From Dendrophyllia cribrosa (taxonomy: Eukaryota > Cnidaria > Anthozoa > Scleractinia > Dendrophylliidae), in NCBI GenBank assembly GCA_024195265.1, contig JAJLRJ010000014.1, positions 21,427,480 to 21,491,479 on the forward strand: a DNA stretch of 64,000 bases. The letters are read 5' to 3'. Both the position numbers and the translations under genes were made by a program. The notes beneath the pieces are model-generated. The model saw only the letters and a program-made list of their open reading frames with translations. It had not been told where the DNA came from and searched no databases. Positions 34,001 to 43,114 of this stretch are shown piece by piece. Each line of letters starts with the position of its first letter. Positions within the stretch are counted from its first letter, which is position 1.

Positions 34001-35639
34001 GTAAATGAAGTCAAATTCAATTTATAGTCTATAAAATCATCCTAAAATAAAATAAAATAAAATTCTAATGGTTGGGAGCAACTGCAGAATACCCGGCCAC
34101 TTATTTACATATCCCTAAACGTTTATAGAACGAAGCGTATTCAATGACATGCAAATAAGTGGCCGGTATTCTGAAGTTTAGCCAATGGTTGTATAGTGTC
34201 TGTGATACTGTAGATAAGCTTACTCCAGCAGAGCCCTCAGCCATAATGAAACAAGATACACAACCATTGATTACAGATGATTCGTGTTCTACAGTTTTCC
34301 TTTTTTAAGTTTTTAGTCATGTGAATGCATACAAATGAAGAGAAGATTATTTTTATAGGAAATTGTGTTTTAAATTCATAGATGGAATTGTAATCCTCAT
34401 ACCATACTCATTGAAAACACCCATAGAATGCCTATTATGGTAATATAAACAACATTTTCCCCTAATAACAATAGACAATGGTTGTTTACCATTTACACGG
34501 GAAAACCGGTTGGTCCACGGTTTGTGTAAATAGTAAGCAGAACTCCAGAAAGGGAAATTCTGTTTGAGATTGGCGTGTACCATTTACCATTTGACACCAG
34601 AAACAAGCTGAGTAACCACGCTTACGCATCAAAACTGGCGCAGGGCCTGGAACTGGTAGATAAAAGCAAATGGTACACACATTTTCGTTCGGAAATTCCG
34701 GTTGGGGATTTTGGACTACCTTTCAAGAAATCCCGTTTTCCCGTGGAAATTTCCGTTCGGGAAGAAAAAAATAGTCTTCCCATTTACATTCCATCCGAAA
34801 TTTCCGGATTTTTTGGGTAAATGGTAAACAACCAATAACTCTTGGATGTAGGGTGCTTAAACCTGATCACGTACACGACATACTGCGTGACATTTTGGCG
34901 TCACAATTATCTTCTACGTAGGTCACAGTTAGCAACATGACACCAAAAGCGTGACTTTCTTCACAAAAGCACGAGTGCCTTTGGCACCCACGATTTTCTT
35001 ATCGCAAAAATTCAAAATCTGACACGAGCGCTTGGATTAATTTATTTTGGATCAATTTAATGTGGGGCGTAAACGTCATTGAAAGGTTCATGTTTATAAA
35101 CTATGATAAATTTCCGTGCATCACCGAGTCAGATTTTGAAATCAAGCTTGAATTTGGGGAAGTCGTGTTGAGAAATAAAAGGCCATAGGGAATTGGAAAC
35201 GCCAAAGCAACAACTCGAGATAGAATTTTAAGCATTGCATGTGGATTTAAAAGAGCTATTTTCGGTCTCCATTTCTGTTTAATTTAGGCTTAAAGACTTA
35301 TCTTACCGCTTATTAGCTTAAACTGCCGACGAACAACGAATATTAAGTTGTTAGCGGCCATATTTCGGAAGTCCTTTTCAAGTTTCACATCTGTACCAGG
35401 AAGTTAACATATATGTATAGTTCCATGAACAATAAAATGATGTTTGTAACACAGAAGAAGCGTTTGTAAATTAAGAAAGTAACATTAAATCTACTTACAT
35501 TCCAAGTAGTTTTCGACGTACGTCGCCGTGGCAGAAATGGAGGACTCACTGGACTGCAAGCAATAAGAACAAATTCCCGTTTAAACTGCTCAACGCGTAC
35601 TAATTCTCACGTTCGTTATGATGATCAACTTACCGTCAT
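25022..35639 (-). CDS. ING2-like: Inhibitor-of-growth protein with C-terminal PHD finger (265 aa, 11 exons; ING1/ING2-like)
   Basis: Coding exons, 5' to 3' on the minus strand: 35639-35634, 35553-35499, 32642-32571, 32433-32276, 31671-31572, 31207-31163, 28347-28224, 27308-27227, 26430-26392, 25895-25834, 25076-25022. All junctions are GT-AG and phase-consistent, totalling 798 bases. The N-terminal ING domain (about 10-115) has [18 protein letters not shown] and [14 protein letters not shown] basic linker ([12 protein letters not shown]) is a likely nuclear signal. The PHD finger (208-254) has all eight zinc ligands: C210, C212, C223, C228, H234, C237, C250, C253. Tyr209 and Trp232 fit the aromatic cage that binds trimethylated H3K4. 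ING proteins target histone acetyltransferase or Sin3/HDAC complexes. Exon 1 codes only Met-Thr, so the start is the least certain part. The last three exons lie in duplication unit B. Confidence 0.94.
25187..25351. mobile_element. MITE with arms CCGAGTTGCTCTTAGCCTCC (unit B)
   Basis: Second copy of the element at 17483-17650, in the last intron of the complete ING gene. It was present before the duplication. Confidence 0.85.
25420..25740. repeat. About 70 bp tandem repeat, expanded in unit B
   Basis: GAGTTCAGTTACAGTAAAATG and AGTGACTGAAGTGC recur three times (about 25430, 25500, 25585), followed by a diverged fourth copy (AAAATGAGTAATTGAAGAG). Unit A has one good and one diverged copy at 17720-17840. 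This is a copy-number change after duplication, inside the last ING intron. Confidence 0.8.
26818..26916 (+). other. Possible small coding exon inside an ING intron
   Basis: An ATG opens 33 codons ([18 protein letters not shown], then an acidic stretch) and ends at CTT|GTGAGT, a fair donor. A CTCACAG acceptor-like site lies 30 bases upstream. The composition looks more protein-like than the surroundings, but I found no partner exon and recognise no family. It lies just outside unit B. Confidence 0.2.
27645..28110 (+). repeat. Dispersed repeat with a G-run head (forward copy)
   Basis: Starts with a run of about 21 G, then GTGTGCCACTGGGACTCTGA, CTATACCAGACCATGTTCAG and several TAGACTAGAC-type phrases. 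An inverted copy is at 29228-29580, and related phrases occur near 4450-4560 and 41030-41130. No coding potential is seen. Confidence 0.7.
28482..28684. repeat. Pentanucleotide microsatellite (ATATC)n
   Basis: About 40 perfect tandem copies of ATATC (TATCA) in an ING intron between exons 7 and 6. Purity over about 200 bases implies recent slippage, and true length probably varies between individuals. Confidence 0.98.
28685..29227. other. ING intron, no further feature seen
   Basis: Single-copy-looking, AT-rich sequence between the microsatellite and the inverted dispersed repeat. The phrase AAGGAGCTCAACCTTTATTCT occurs both before (28385-28411) and after (28684-28705) the microsatellite, so the array may lie in a short duplication. 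Confidence 0.5.
29228..29580 (-). repeat. Dispersed repeat (inverted copy)
   Basis: Reverse complement of the family at 27645-28110: GTGTGCCTCTGGGGCTCTGA, CCTATACCAGATCATTTTCAG and CTATACTAGACCAGACAC on the minus strand. With the forward copy it forms a large inverted pair around the microsatellite. Confidence 0.7.
29590..30101. mobile_element. Tc1/mariner-like MITE with CAGTCAACTCTCTC ends
   Basis: The left end CAGTCAACTCTCTCTTAA is matched by TAGAGAGAGTTGACTG at the right. TA precedes the left end; the right flank is CA, so a TA target is only half preserved. A second MITE (29801-29964) is inserted within. Confidence 0.7.
29801..29964. mobile_element. Palindromic MITE, TGTTGTGGTTCAA family, copy 1
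   Basis: Near-perfect hairpin: TTGTGGTTCAAATTTTTC and TTTGGTTTGAAAATTTTTAA repeat inverted around a core near 29880. The same family is at 30345-30513 and, diverged, at 56136-56303. Confidence 0.88.
30273..30727. mobile_element. Foldback element nested in the mariner-like element
   Basis: The arms AATTGAAGGGGTGAGT ... CTTTCAGTTTGTCTTGTATA and their complement continue to an inner palindrome around 30575 (GCCTTATTCCAAACATTATT). The left arm is interrupted by the MITE at 30345-30513. Confidence 0.85.
30345..30513. mobile_element. Palindromic MITE, TGTTGTGGTTCAA family, copy 2
   Basis: Same hairpin family as 29801-29964. It splits the left arm of the foldback element: removing it restores pairing of TTGTATA..TGCTCATGTAAC with the right arm. 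It is the youngest of three nested layers. Confidence 0.88.
32041..32199. mobile_element. Palindromic MITE in ING intron
   Basis: The arms AATTTACACGGTACAACTTT and AAAGTTGTACCGTGTAAATT continue through GCATGCGACACGCTTA and its complement. It lies between ING exons 5 and 4. Confidence 0.85.
32690..32820. repeat. Long near-perfect palindrome next to an ING exon
   Basis: The arms of about 60 bp (ACCACGATGCATCATTTTCC, GCTAATGACGTCAAACATAT, TCTTTTGAATT and their complement) are separated by about 8 bases. It lies 48 bases upstream of the exon 3 acceptor at 32643, so transcripts would carry a strong hairpin there. Confidence 0.93.
33055..33420. mobile_element. MITE with GGGAGCTTAAGCAAC ends and TA target
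   Basis: The ends GGGAGCTTAAGCAACCACGA and TCGTTGCTTAAGCTCCC (one mismatch) are flanked by TA on both sides. The 366 bp body has no long open frame. Confidence 0.88.
33482..33636. mobile_element. Palindromic MITE with AGCTCAATTTCGATATATT arms
   Basis: The arms TTTCGATATATTAAAATTCA and TGAATTTTAATATATCGAAA continue inward to TTAGGGGAAT and ATTCCCCTAA around a short loop near 33560. It is in the ING intron between exons 3 and 2. Confidence 0.85.
34065..34190. mobile_element. Small MITE with CCGGCCACTTATTT arms
   Basis: CAGAATACCCGGCCACTTAT on the left is mirrored by AAGTGGCCGGTATTCTG on the right; the outer flanks TAATGGTT and AACCAT also pair. Boundaries are approximate. Confidence 0.7.
34477..34835. 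mobile_element. MITE with GGTTGTTTACCATTTAC arms
   Basis: GGTTGTTTACCATTTACACG at the left is matched by GGGTAAATGGTAAACAACC at the right. The internal sequence contains further GGTAAATGG-like phrases. The short open frames inside are incidental. Confidence 0.8.
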
Positions 35640-36355
35640 TTTTCAGCATAACAAACCAGGGAAAAGAGCGAAACTTTGAGGCAATTTCTTTCCAACAACG
35701 GTATATCGTGTCCGACGCGGGCAAAACAGTTCAAGGCTTTGTAGCCACGCTTGAAATTTTACTTCCGGTAGAAGGAATAATGATGAATTCATCTTTCCGG
35801 TTGATGATCAACAAATGGTCAAAATTCAACAAACGCGCTGTTTTTGGCACCGCCAAAAAACAAAATCAATTGTTTTCAATGATGCAAGAACCTGACTGAC
35901 AGTTCAAACAAGGCCGTGGTTTCCTGTCACGTTTCCTTCTTGGAATCGGAAGAAATTTCTTAGCGTCATCATTTGTGTACCTTTGGAGTTGATCTGTTTC
36001 GTTGATTTCATTGTTATTACTTCTTGATAATTCTACGAGGAAACCTTCTCAAACGGATCTTCGAAACGTCTCGGAGTTTAACAAGAATTTATCTCGATGC
36101 TCGTATAAAGTGTGCAAACAAAATGATGGTACGAGCGGGCCGTTTGAATATTTCGTCCAACTCTGATTTATGAGTTTTCACATTTTGCACGAGATATCCT
36201 CTGTGAAGTCTGACTGTTTTTGATTCTTTTGTTTTGTTTTGTTTTTAAAGAACGTGAAAAGCACTTCTTCAACGCAAGAGGTTGGTGTAGTTCTAAAGCA
36301 GCTTACGATCATACCCAGCGAAAAACCAACTCCAAGAGGTACGAAGAAAGACAAG
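35640..36355. promoter_or_regulatory. 5' flank and likely promoter of ING, possibly bidirectional
   Basis: The sequence upstream of the ING start codon is single-copy-looking and not palindromic. A possible plus-strand first exon starts at 36356. No TATA box is obvious. The 93-residue open frame at 35618-35899 overlaps the ING start and is not credible as a gene. Confidence 0.4.
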
Positions 36356-36396
36356 ATGGCTTCTGGTTCTCGACGCCGGAAGAAGGCGAGAAGAAG
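36356..36396 (+). other. Possible first coding exon divergent from ING
   Basis: ATG in a good context (ACAAGATGGC) opens 13 codons rich in Arg and Lys (MASGSRRRKKARR) ending at AGAAG|GTAGTA. The phase (2 bases over) equals that of the first bHLH-PAS exon at 44922-44956, so it could in principle splice to 45124. It could equally start an unseen gene or be chance. Confidence 0.25.
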
Positions 36397-38336
36397 GTAG
36401 TAAAAACATTTTATTTTGATCATCATAAAGTAACATCTTTCAAAACAACCGTTTTTCAGTTCATCCCTTAATTACTTGCCTACCAGTTGGCTCCAGGTAG
36501 ACGAACGATTATTTTATTACTTTAATTTGTAAGTGTATTATTTAAAACTTGTATAAGCTATATTATTCGTTCGACAAAAATATTGTTGCAACTTTCATCA
36601 TATTAGCTGGGATTATTTTTTGTGTCTTTACTTTCTCTATTTCAACTTTTTATGTACACTTGAAAGTGAACAATAGCTAACAATGGACCACTAAAGAAGT
36701 CGAAATCGTTTAAAATAACAATTATAAGGAACTTTAATTTGTTCTGAAAAGAAATAAACAAATAACTGAGGGAAATCTACCGTAAATTCTGGGGATTATA
36801 TAAGCGGAAACAATTATAGTAAGTCAATTGCAAGATGTAACGTATTACGGTCGAGGTTTAATAAGCTGCGAATATATGTACTGACACAAATAATTATATA
36901 TTTGTTCAGCTGTAAATAGTACGAGTGCAACCACCTTTCATCGCTCCCGGCCAATAGCGTATAGCTTAGGGGAAGCGATGTTCGAAGGCTAGTTTGTTAG
37001 ATCTTAAAACTATGAATTCTTCCAAAAAAAACTGATCTCATTCACAACGGCTGCATTTATGATTTAATGTAATCTTTTTGGATAAATTGTACCATGAAAT
37101 AATTATATCCTTTTTGTTTCAATTTATTAATTTAAAAATGGACAGGCCAAACGATTTTGGGATTGTTTGATTTTTATCCACATAATTTGCATTACACAGT
37201 TCTTTGTGAAACCAGGTGCTGAAGCCGTGCCAACATACCAAATAAATACGCCCACTCAGCTTTCTTTAGCTTTAATTCAGACCATCCCATGTAAATATAA
37301 GGAATTTTGTCTTTCAGGATTTAGTCAAATTCTTCAGGGTATAATGACATGCAGTGCATTATTCCTATGTACAGGTTCATGCACTAATCATTTACATACT
37401 CTATAGCTTAAGATATTTAATGTGCAATGACACATGAACATAAAAAAGAAAGAGGTTATTGGTTGCATTTTTTTTAACATCCATGTGGAAATCGTACGAC
37501 TTCCCTTTAAGCGTAATAATGACCCATGGGGTCAAGCATTGCTATTAATTTATAAATATCTCTGTCATGATTAAACTGCATGTGGGGGCAGTCCCATGTA
37601 CGAAGGGCAATGATGTGAAGTGCATCGGGAGGGAGAGATATCACCCTCTGTCTCCCTTTCCATAAAATGCGACAATTCATAATGTGTGATTCTGGTACCT
37701 GCTAAACAGGATGTTTTATACCCCAGGAGGACTACTACATAGAGATCAATGGCGGATCTAGGGGAGACCCCCTTCCCCGCCCTCTGCCCTCTCTCCCTTA
37801 TCCACTTGCAGGACCATTACTTCAGCATCTGCCATTATTAATAAATATATCAAAACAAAGTGCTAATTAGCTGGGGTGTTGTTTCCTGTAATATAAGCAC
37901 AAGACGTTTCTTGTTTAAATTTAAAGTCAACACCTTCAGAGTTTTCCCAAACTTTTCTCAGCATTATACAGACAGAATGAAGAGAATTACCAATAAATAT
38001 TATGATTTGATTAATTACCAGTAGCACCCAGGGCGCTTATTTTCTTTTTGTAGCTAAAGGGAGGGCGCTTTTTGGCGAGGGGGCACTTATTTCTTTTTTG
38101 AAAGTAAAAACAAACATGCAATCAAGCATGAAAATTAAAGCACTTAAAAGTACAATAACAAAAAAAGGAAAAATTCGCATAGTCAGATGACAACATAGTC
38201 ACAAAGTCGCATAGTTACTAGGCAGAACAATGGTAACAATGGTTCACAAAGTCATGCAGGATATGATTCGCAATTATACCTCAACGTCTTCAATGTCAGT
38301 ACCTTTGGATAAGATAGCTTTTAATTTGGCTTTATT
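36397..38336. other. Intergenic, no gene seen
   Basis: AT-rich sequence. Near 37751 is ATGGCGGATCTAGGGG, a phrase that recurs before the G run at 57203. I found no convincing exon or RNA gene. Confidence 0.55.
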
Positions 38337-38624
38337 GCGCTTTTCAATAACACGTGGAATCTGAAATTCAAATCACCAGCAACGGTTGCGTTTTATACTG
38401 CTGTCAATCATCTTAGCTTACCTCTCAGGAAACAGATCTTCACTTCAATGAGTTCAAAAGGTCACGTCCGTGCATTATGATTGGTAGATTTTGATCCATT
38501 TTGTTTATTTTTTTTACATGGTCCGTTGGCTTTCATATTAATTATGATTGACGGCAAGGAATAACGCAACCGTTTGTGGAGATTTGAATTTCAAATTCCG
38601 CATGTTATTGAAAGGCGCAGTAAG
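38337..38624. mobile_element. Foldback element with GCGCTTTTCAATAACA arms
   Basis: Left CTTTTCAATAACACGTGGAA, TGAAATTCAAATC and CAACGGTTGCGTT are mirrored on the right (AACGCAACCGTTTG, GATTTGAATTTCA, TTATTGAAAGGCGC). Arms of about 80 bp are moderately diverged. Flanking phrases with GGGCGCTT and AGGGGGGC suggest a larger host element (about 38030-38710). Confidence 0.7.
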
Positions 38625-39306
38625 CATCTTCAGGAGGGCTGCTTATTAACAAAACGACACTTAAAGGGGGCAGTTATGAGAAGGGGTGTTTATTGGAAGG
38701 GGGATCAGCGGAGCTAAAACATATCATTGAGGTACTTGTCAGAAAAATGGTATTTAATTTAGTGATAAAAATGAATTTAGAGGATGCCCCCAAAAATTAG
38801 GGATCAGTCTTTCAAGCTTTCCAATGATCACCCTATCTCTTTTCTTAAGGAGCCCCCTAACCCGGCTTAGGAAGCCACCACCTACAAAGTTCAAGATGCT
38901 AAAAAACCTATGTTTGTAATAATTATTGAGAAACATTAAGATAAAAATTGGTAGACAGAAATAACACAAAAATTGTATGTTTCAGCAAACAAATTTTCTC
39001 TGTCAATGGTGATGTCATGAATCACCAGTTGCTGAATCTACTCCTAGATGAAAAAAAAAATTAATATGAAAGGTCATTCAACTATCGTCCAAATGTACCC
39101 GCCTTATCACTTCCTGACAGTGCTGAAGCTACAGTTTGTGGTAAAATGTTGTAACATTAGCCAGTGTGTTGAAATAAATGGGCATTCATCTTTTGATCCA
39201 ACACTGAAATAGGGGTCACTAGGGGAACGGTTTTTCAACAACTTTTGACAGTGACTGCTGTGTCTTTAACCCTTTCGCTCCCAGAGTCAATTATGGAGAC
39301 ATGTGG

Positions 39307-39590
39307 AGGAGGAGGCAGTGTGGTCGAGTGGTTAGGGCGCTGGACTTGAAATCCAGCGGTCCCGGGTTCAAGTCCCACTCTGACCACTATAGCTAGCTGG
39401 AGTTGTTTCACTGTAGACCCAAGTTCAACTCCTCGGCCACGCTTGTAAAATCGCCAACTGGTCTGCCTCCTGCCAGTTGGGATTATTAACAATGTTATGT
39501 TCAATTTACAATATTCGTTCCCATATTTGAGTGGCGTGCCTGTGAATTAGCTACAATGGCTTAAATTATAAGTGCTCGTCCACTATAAAC
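39307..39590 (+). mobile_element. tRNA-Ser-like SINE, best preserved copy
   Basis: The tRNA-like head has GTGGTCGAGTGGTTAGGGCG, a paired anticodon arm (GCTGGACTTGAAATCCAGC) and box B CCCGGGTTCAAGTCCC. It continues with GCCAACTGGTCTGCCTCCTG as in the copies at 12709 and 20675. It is inserted in the dispersed repeat between GGAGACATGT and TGTAGTTCTA. The serine variable arm is absent. Confidence 0.85.
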
Positions 39591-39850
39591 AACATGTACA
39601 TTTATACATTTACATGTGGGGTCACACTGTGTTAAACACCCAGGGTACTTATCAGATTGTCATGTCGACATCCACGCTGTGTTTTACTAAAAATATCTCA
39701 CAAAGAGGGGGTCACAAGCACCCCAGGACTCCCCTAGCTATGCCCCTGTGGTGTAGTTCTAACTTTTGAGTCTGTCAACGAAAACCTATGGTGTGGCCAT
39801 TCAAATGAAACCTCTTTGGCAGTACTTTTTTTGTTGAACCACCTGATTTT

Positions 39851-39954
39851 AGCCTGCGAATACAGCCGCCTCTCATCGCTCACGGCCTCTAGGGGCGTTC
39901 GCGCGAACGCCCCTAGCGGCTGGGAGCGATGAGAGGCGGCTGTATTCGCAGGCT
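39851..39954. mobile_element. 104 bp GC-rich loopless palindrome
   Basis: Two arms of about 52 bp (AGCCTGCGAATACAGCCGCC, TCTCATCGCTC, CTAGGGGCGTTCGCG and complement) with three mismatches and no loop. It sits in the dispersed repeat and is flanked by ACCTG on both sides. The inverted relative at 50930 shows the uninterrupted site, so it is an insertion. Confidence 0.9.
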
Positions 39955-40330
39955 ACCTGGTTTTCAATATTTTACAAAATGAAATTTGGGATTTTTCTTG
40001 AATTTTGATTTTTGGCACTCCTGTTGGATATTTATCCAAGTTTAGCATACAGCTTTCATGTTATCCCTTAAATTTCCTGTCACTAAGGTTCTGCTAAAGC
40101 CTTTGGCACAGGTGTGTAAATCTTGTTTATGTGCGGCTTTAAATAAATACCTTTCTTTCAGTTTCATACCGCTGTGCAGCAGTACTTTTACATGGTACCA
40201 TTTGTTTTTCATATAATTTTTATAAAATTAAATTTGGGATTTTTCTTGAATTTTGATTTTTGGCACTATTGGAGTTTAAAAGGGTCAAAACAGTGACAGT
40301 TTCAAAAAAAGTTAAATATTGACAGATGGA

Positions 40331-42609
40331 ATCAAGGAGGGGCTAAGTGAGATCGAGTTGCCTGCACAACAGGCACTTTTTGGGGTGACAGCGAGGTGTG
40401 GATACTGGTGTGGGAGGGGGGTTGGCGGGGGATTGAAGAGAAACTTTTTTCTCGCTTGTATTCCCTAATAGCTTGTTCAGCTGTGAATATACCATTTCCT
40501 CATACATATCCCCGCCTCCCACCCCCGCTAACAATCCCACATATAATATAGCTAGGGACTACATGGACAATCCCAGCACAAGAGGATCCAAAATACAGGC
40601 TTTTTCAATCTTCAGCTTCAGAGTAGCCTATATTTTTGGCCCATCCTGTAGTGAGATCAAGATTCTCATCCTATTACCTAATATGCTTTGCCATAGTACT
40701 AGCTCTCTCTTTATAGCTCGATCTCAGCTCTGTAGTTGCATGTTTTTAGTTATTGTTGTTGTGTCAGATCAATGAATTGCACTGTTGTTAGTCACTTTTG
40801 ATATGTTAATTGATCTTCATAGTTGGACCTCTTATTCCTGGTCTTTGTCAGGTAATGGTGCAGTGTAAAACACTTTATGTATGAACAAAAACATTTCAAT
40901 GCATCTCCTTGCAAACTGTCTTTTCTCCCCAGGAAAAAAAAAGGGGGGGGGGGGGGGGGGGTATGTTTTGGGTTGGTTAAATGTGCTGCCCAGGTTTTTA
41001 AGAAAGAATATTGCATTCAAAATGATATCCCATTCTAGAAATTGGCAATTTTTAATACCCCATTCTATATTTATCATGTACTGATAATTTGAAGCTTTCC
41101 TGCATTCAAAATATTATACCCTGTTCTAGGAAAGTTCTCATTGGGCGACACATACTCATTAATTGAGGAATCGGATTTGTGTTCGAAGCCCAGGCACAGT
41201 TTTGCCTTGAAAGACTGTATGATTTCCACTTAGATCAGGACTTTACAAAGAAAAATTTACCATGGATTGTTGAAAAAGGGAGACATCTTTATCATATAGT
41301 CTCTTCTTTAATGGATGGTAAAAGTAGGATGAAACATGATACAGTTTGAAGGTCTATAATTGTGTGTTAAATATTTCAGCATGATTTCTTAGGAATTTAA
41401 TTTAATTTTAATATCAACAAAAGTGGGTCACAGGGGCAGTGAATGAATGTGCATGAGCGGGGCAGTAATGTGTTAATTTGGCTTTATTCCACGATTCAGT
41501 GCTTTAATTCGTAGTAAAATGTCAAGAGAATTCATCTCGAGTGATCATATTCTTAATTTATATTGTGACTTGTGACTCTGATGGAAGCATTGAATTTTTT
41601 TAACAAGGTAAAATTTGATGCTGATCACTACTGGGGCTTATAGGGTTAAAATCCAAACTTTGTTGACTTAGCATCAGCAGCCAATGGCAGAAGGAAAAAT
41701 ACCAAGTAGTTGAAGTGAGAGCAATTGACTTCCGAACCTATCAGAGAATCAGGCTAGTCTAAACAAGGCATTCAAGTCATTTTAACATTTCCTCAACCGA
41801 AGCAGCTGAATGGCTACTTTGCCATGTATCATGTGTTACCCTGGTGCTTGATCAGCTTTTTCTTTGTTTAGTGTACACCTGGGAAGAGAGAGAAAAAAAA
41901 GTTGAAAGCTGTAATAAATTCCCACACTTTCCAATGTGGTAATATAATGAGTTCAACTGCTAAGTTTGAACAGACTGGTGAGGGTCCTGGAGGCCCCTGC
42001 CCCCCACCCCCTTCTGCCAGAAAATAATGCCGACAAAGAACCAAAACTTTTTTCAGTTCTCTGCCCCCCCCCCCCCCCCCCCCCCCCCCCTCCCCCCCTC
42101 CTCCCCCACAATGGATTCAATGGATTCAGGATTCACCACTGTAATATCAATGTTAAGTGGGTGAAACTTGGACACTGGAACAGTGATGGAATAAGAAAAG
42201 CAGCCTGGGTCTGCCTCCTTGTTGTTGAAACTCTGTGATGCCTGAAGAGCTGAATTATTTTGGCCCCCTGATTGTATGCAATAATGTAAAGCCCTCAAGG
42301 GCCTGAAATTGTTTTTTAGGATAATAAGTAAAGAACTGTGAACTGATCCTTACGGCAAGGAGAAGAGAATGAGACAGAAATGAGATTAAAAACAAATGGT
42401 TGCATATATTTGCCTGCTATTTCGGTTTGCAAAACAATTACCTTCTATGCATGGTGGCTATAAAAGAAAAATCAAAATTTTTTTTTAGGCCCCACATTTT
42501 CCATGTGCAAACTACTTCACCTCCTTTTAAATCTTGTAAGAGATACAAAATATGACGGCACGTAAAAACATTCATTTCTGGAATTGTTACAAAAGATGGT
42601 TGACCAAGT
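40331..42609. other. Intergenic, no gene seen, two long G/C runs
   Basis: Holds a run of about 20 G near 40943, preceded by AAAAAAAA, and a C-rich block at 42064-42108. Phrases near 41030-41130 (CCCATTCTA, TACCCTGTTCTAG) resemble the dispersed repeat at 27645. Open frames here depend on the homopolymers. Confidence 0.55.
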
Positions 42610-42620
42610 GGTTGAAAGTT

Positions 42621-42774
42621 CGACTCGTCCCCAGTCGTCTCTTAATATTATTGACGAGGGGAGCGCGAGGTGTGAGCCTTTTGCTCCTTCCCATCACCCC
42701 CTTCGGTCGCGCTTCTCTCGTAACGCGTCTATCCCCCACGCGCGTCTCCTAGAAAGACGACTGGGGACGAGTCA
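42621..42774. mobile_element. 154 bp MITE with long target duplication
   Basis: The ends GACTCGTCCCCAGTCGTCT and AGACGACTGGGGACGAGTC are perfect inverted repeats. GGTTGAAAGTT flanks both sides (42610-42620 and 42775-42785), an 11 bp direct repeat. Mutator-like elements make 8-11 bp duplications; assignment to that group is tentative. Confidence 0.9.
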
Positions 42775-42804
42775 GGTTGAAAGTTATTTTTTTCTGAACA
42801 TACA

Positions 42805-43114
42805 GTCTTTTGATTAAAACGTTGTCATTGATCGGTCTCATCCCTACGCGACCAGACCGAAAAGGATTATGGAGAGAAATCAATTCACATTCAACAACTG
42901 CACATTATCAAAATACGGAACGTCCTTAACGGAATATGTATCGAACCGACTCTTGTTGTCTTTGCGCAACACGCGAAGACAAACGTGAGTTTTGTTCTCC
43001 ATTGTAAACGCGATAGAGAATAATTAATCACGCATTTTAATTCACCCATGCTCCTTTTCGGTCTGGTCGCGTAGGGGTAAGACCGATCAATGACAACGTT
43101 TAATCAAAGGACTA
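42805..43114. mobile_element. MITE with about 58 bp inverted ends
   Basis: Left GTTGTCATTGATCGGTCT and CCTACGCGACCAGACCGAAA are mirrored on the right as TTTCGGTCTGGTCGCGTAGG and AGACCGATCAATGACAAC. About 300 bp in all; no open frame of note. Confidence 0.88.

Larger units (their letters stand above)
39270..40330 (+). repeat. Dispersed satellite-related repeat with insertions
   Basis: Starts ACCCTTTCGCTCCCAGAGTC and continues, after an inserted SINE, with GTTCTAACTTTTGAGTCTGT, CCATTCAAATGAAACCTC and AGTACTTTTT. That series is a diverged form of the 106 bp satellite monomer. A 3' extension (TTTTTGGCACTCCTGTTGG to TTCAGTTTCATACCGCTGTG) is shared, inverted, with 50715-51035. A partial second copy occupies 40172-40330. 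Confidence 0.75.

Noticed and set aside
39318..39390. Functional tRNA gene in the best preserved SINE
   Set aside because: The arms pair well, but the serine variable arm is missing and the SINE body follows directly.
40750..42300. Open frames with poly-Pro or poly-Gly near 40832-41084 and 41966-42298
   Set aside because: They exist only because of G or C homopolymer runs and occur on both strands at once.
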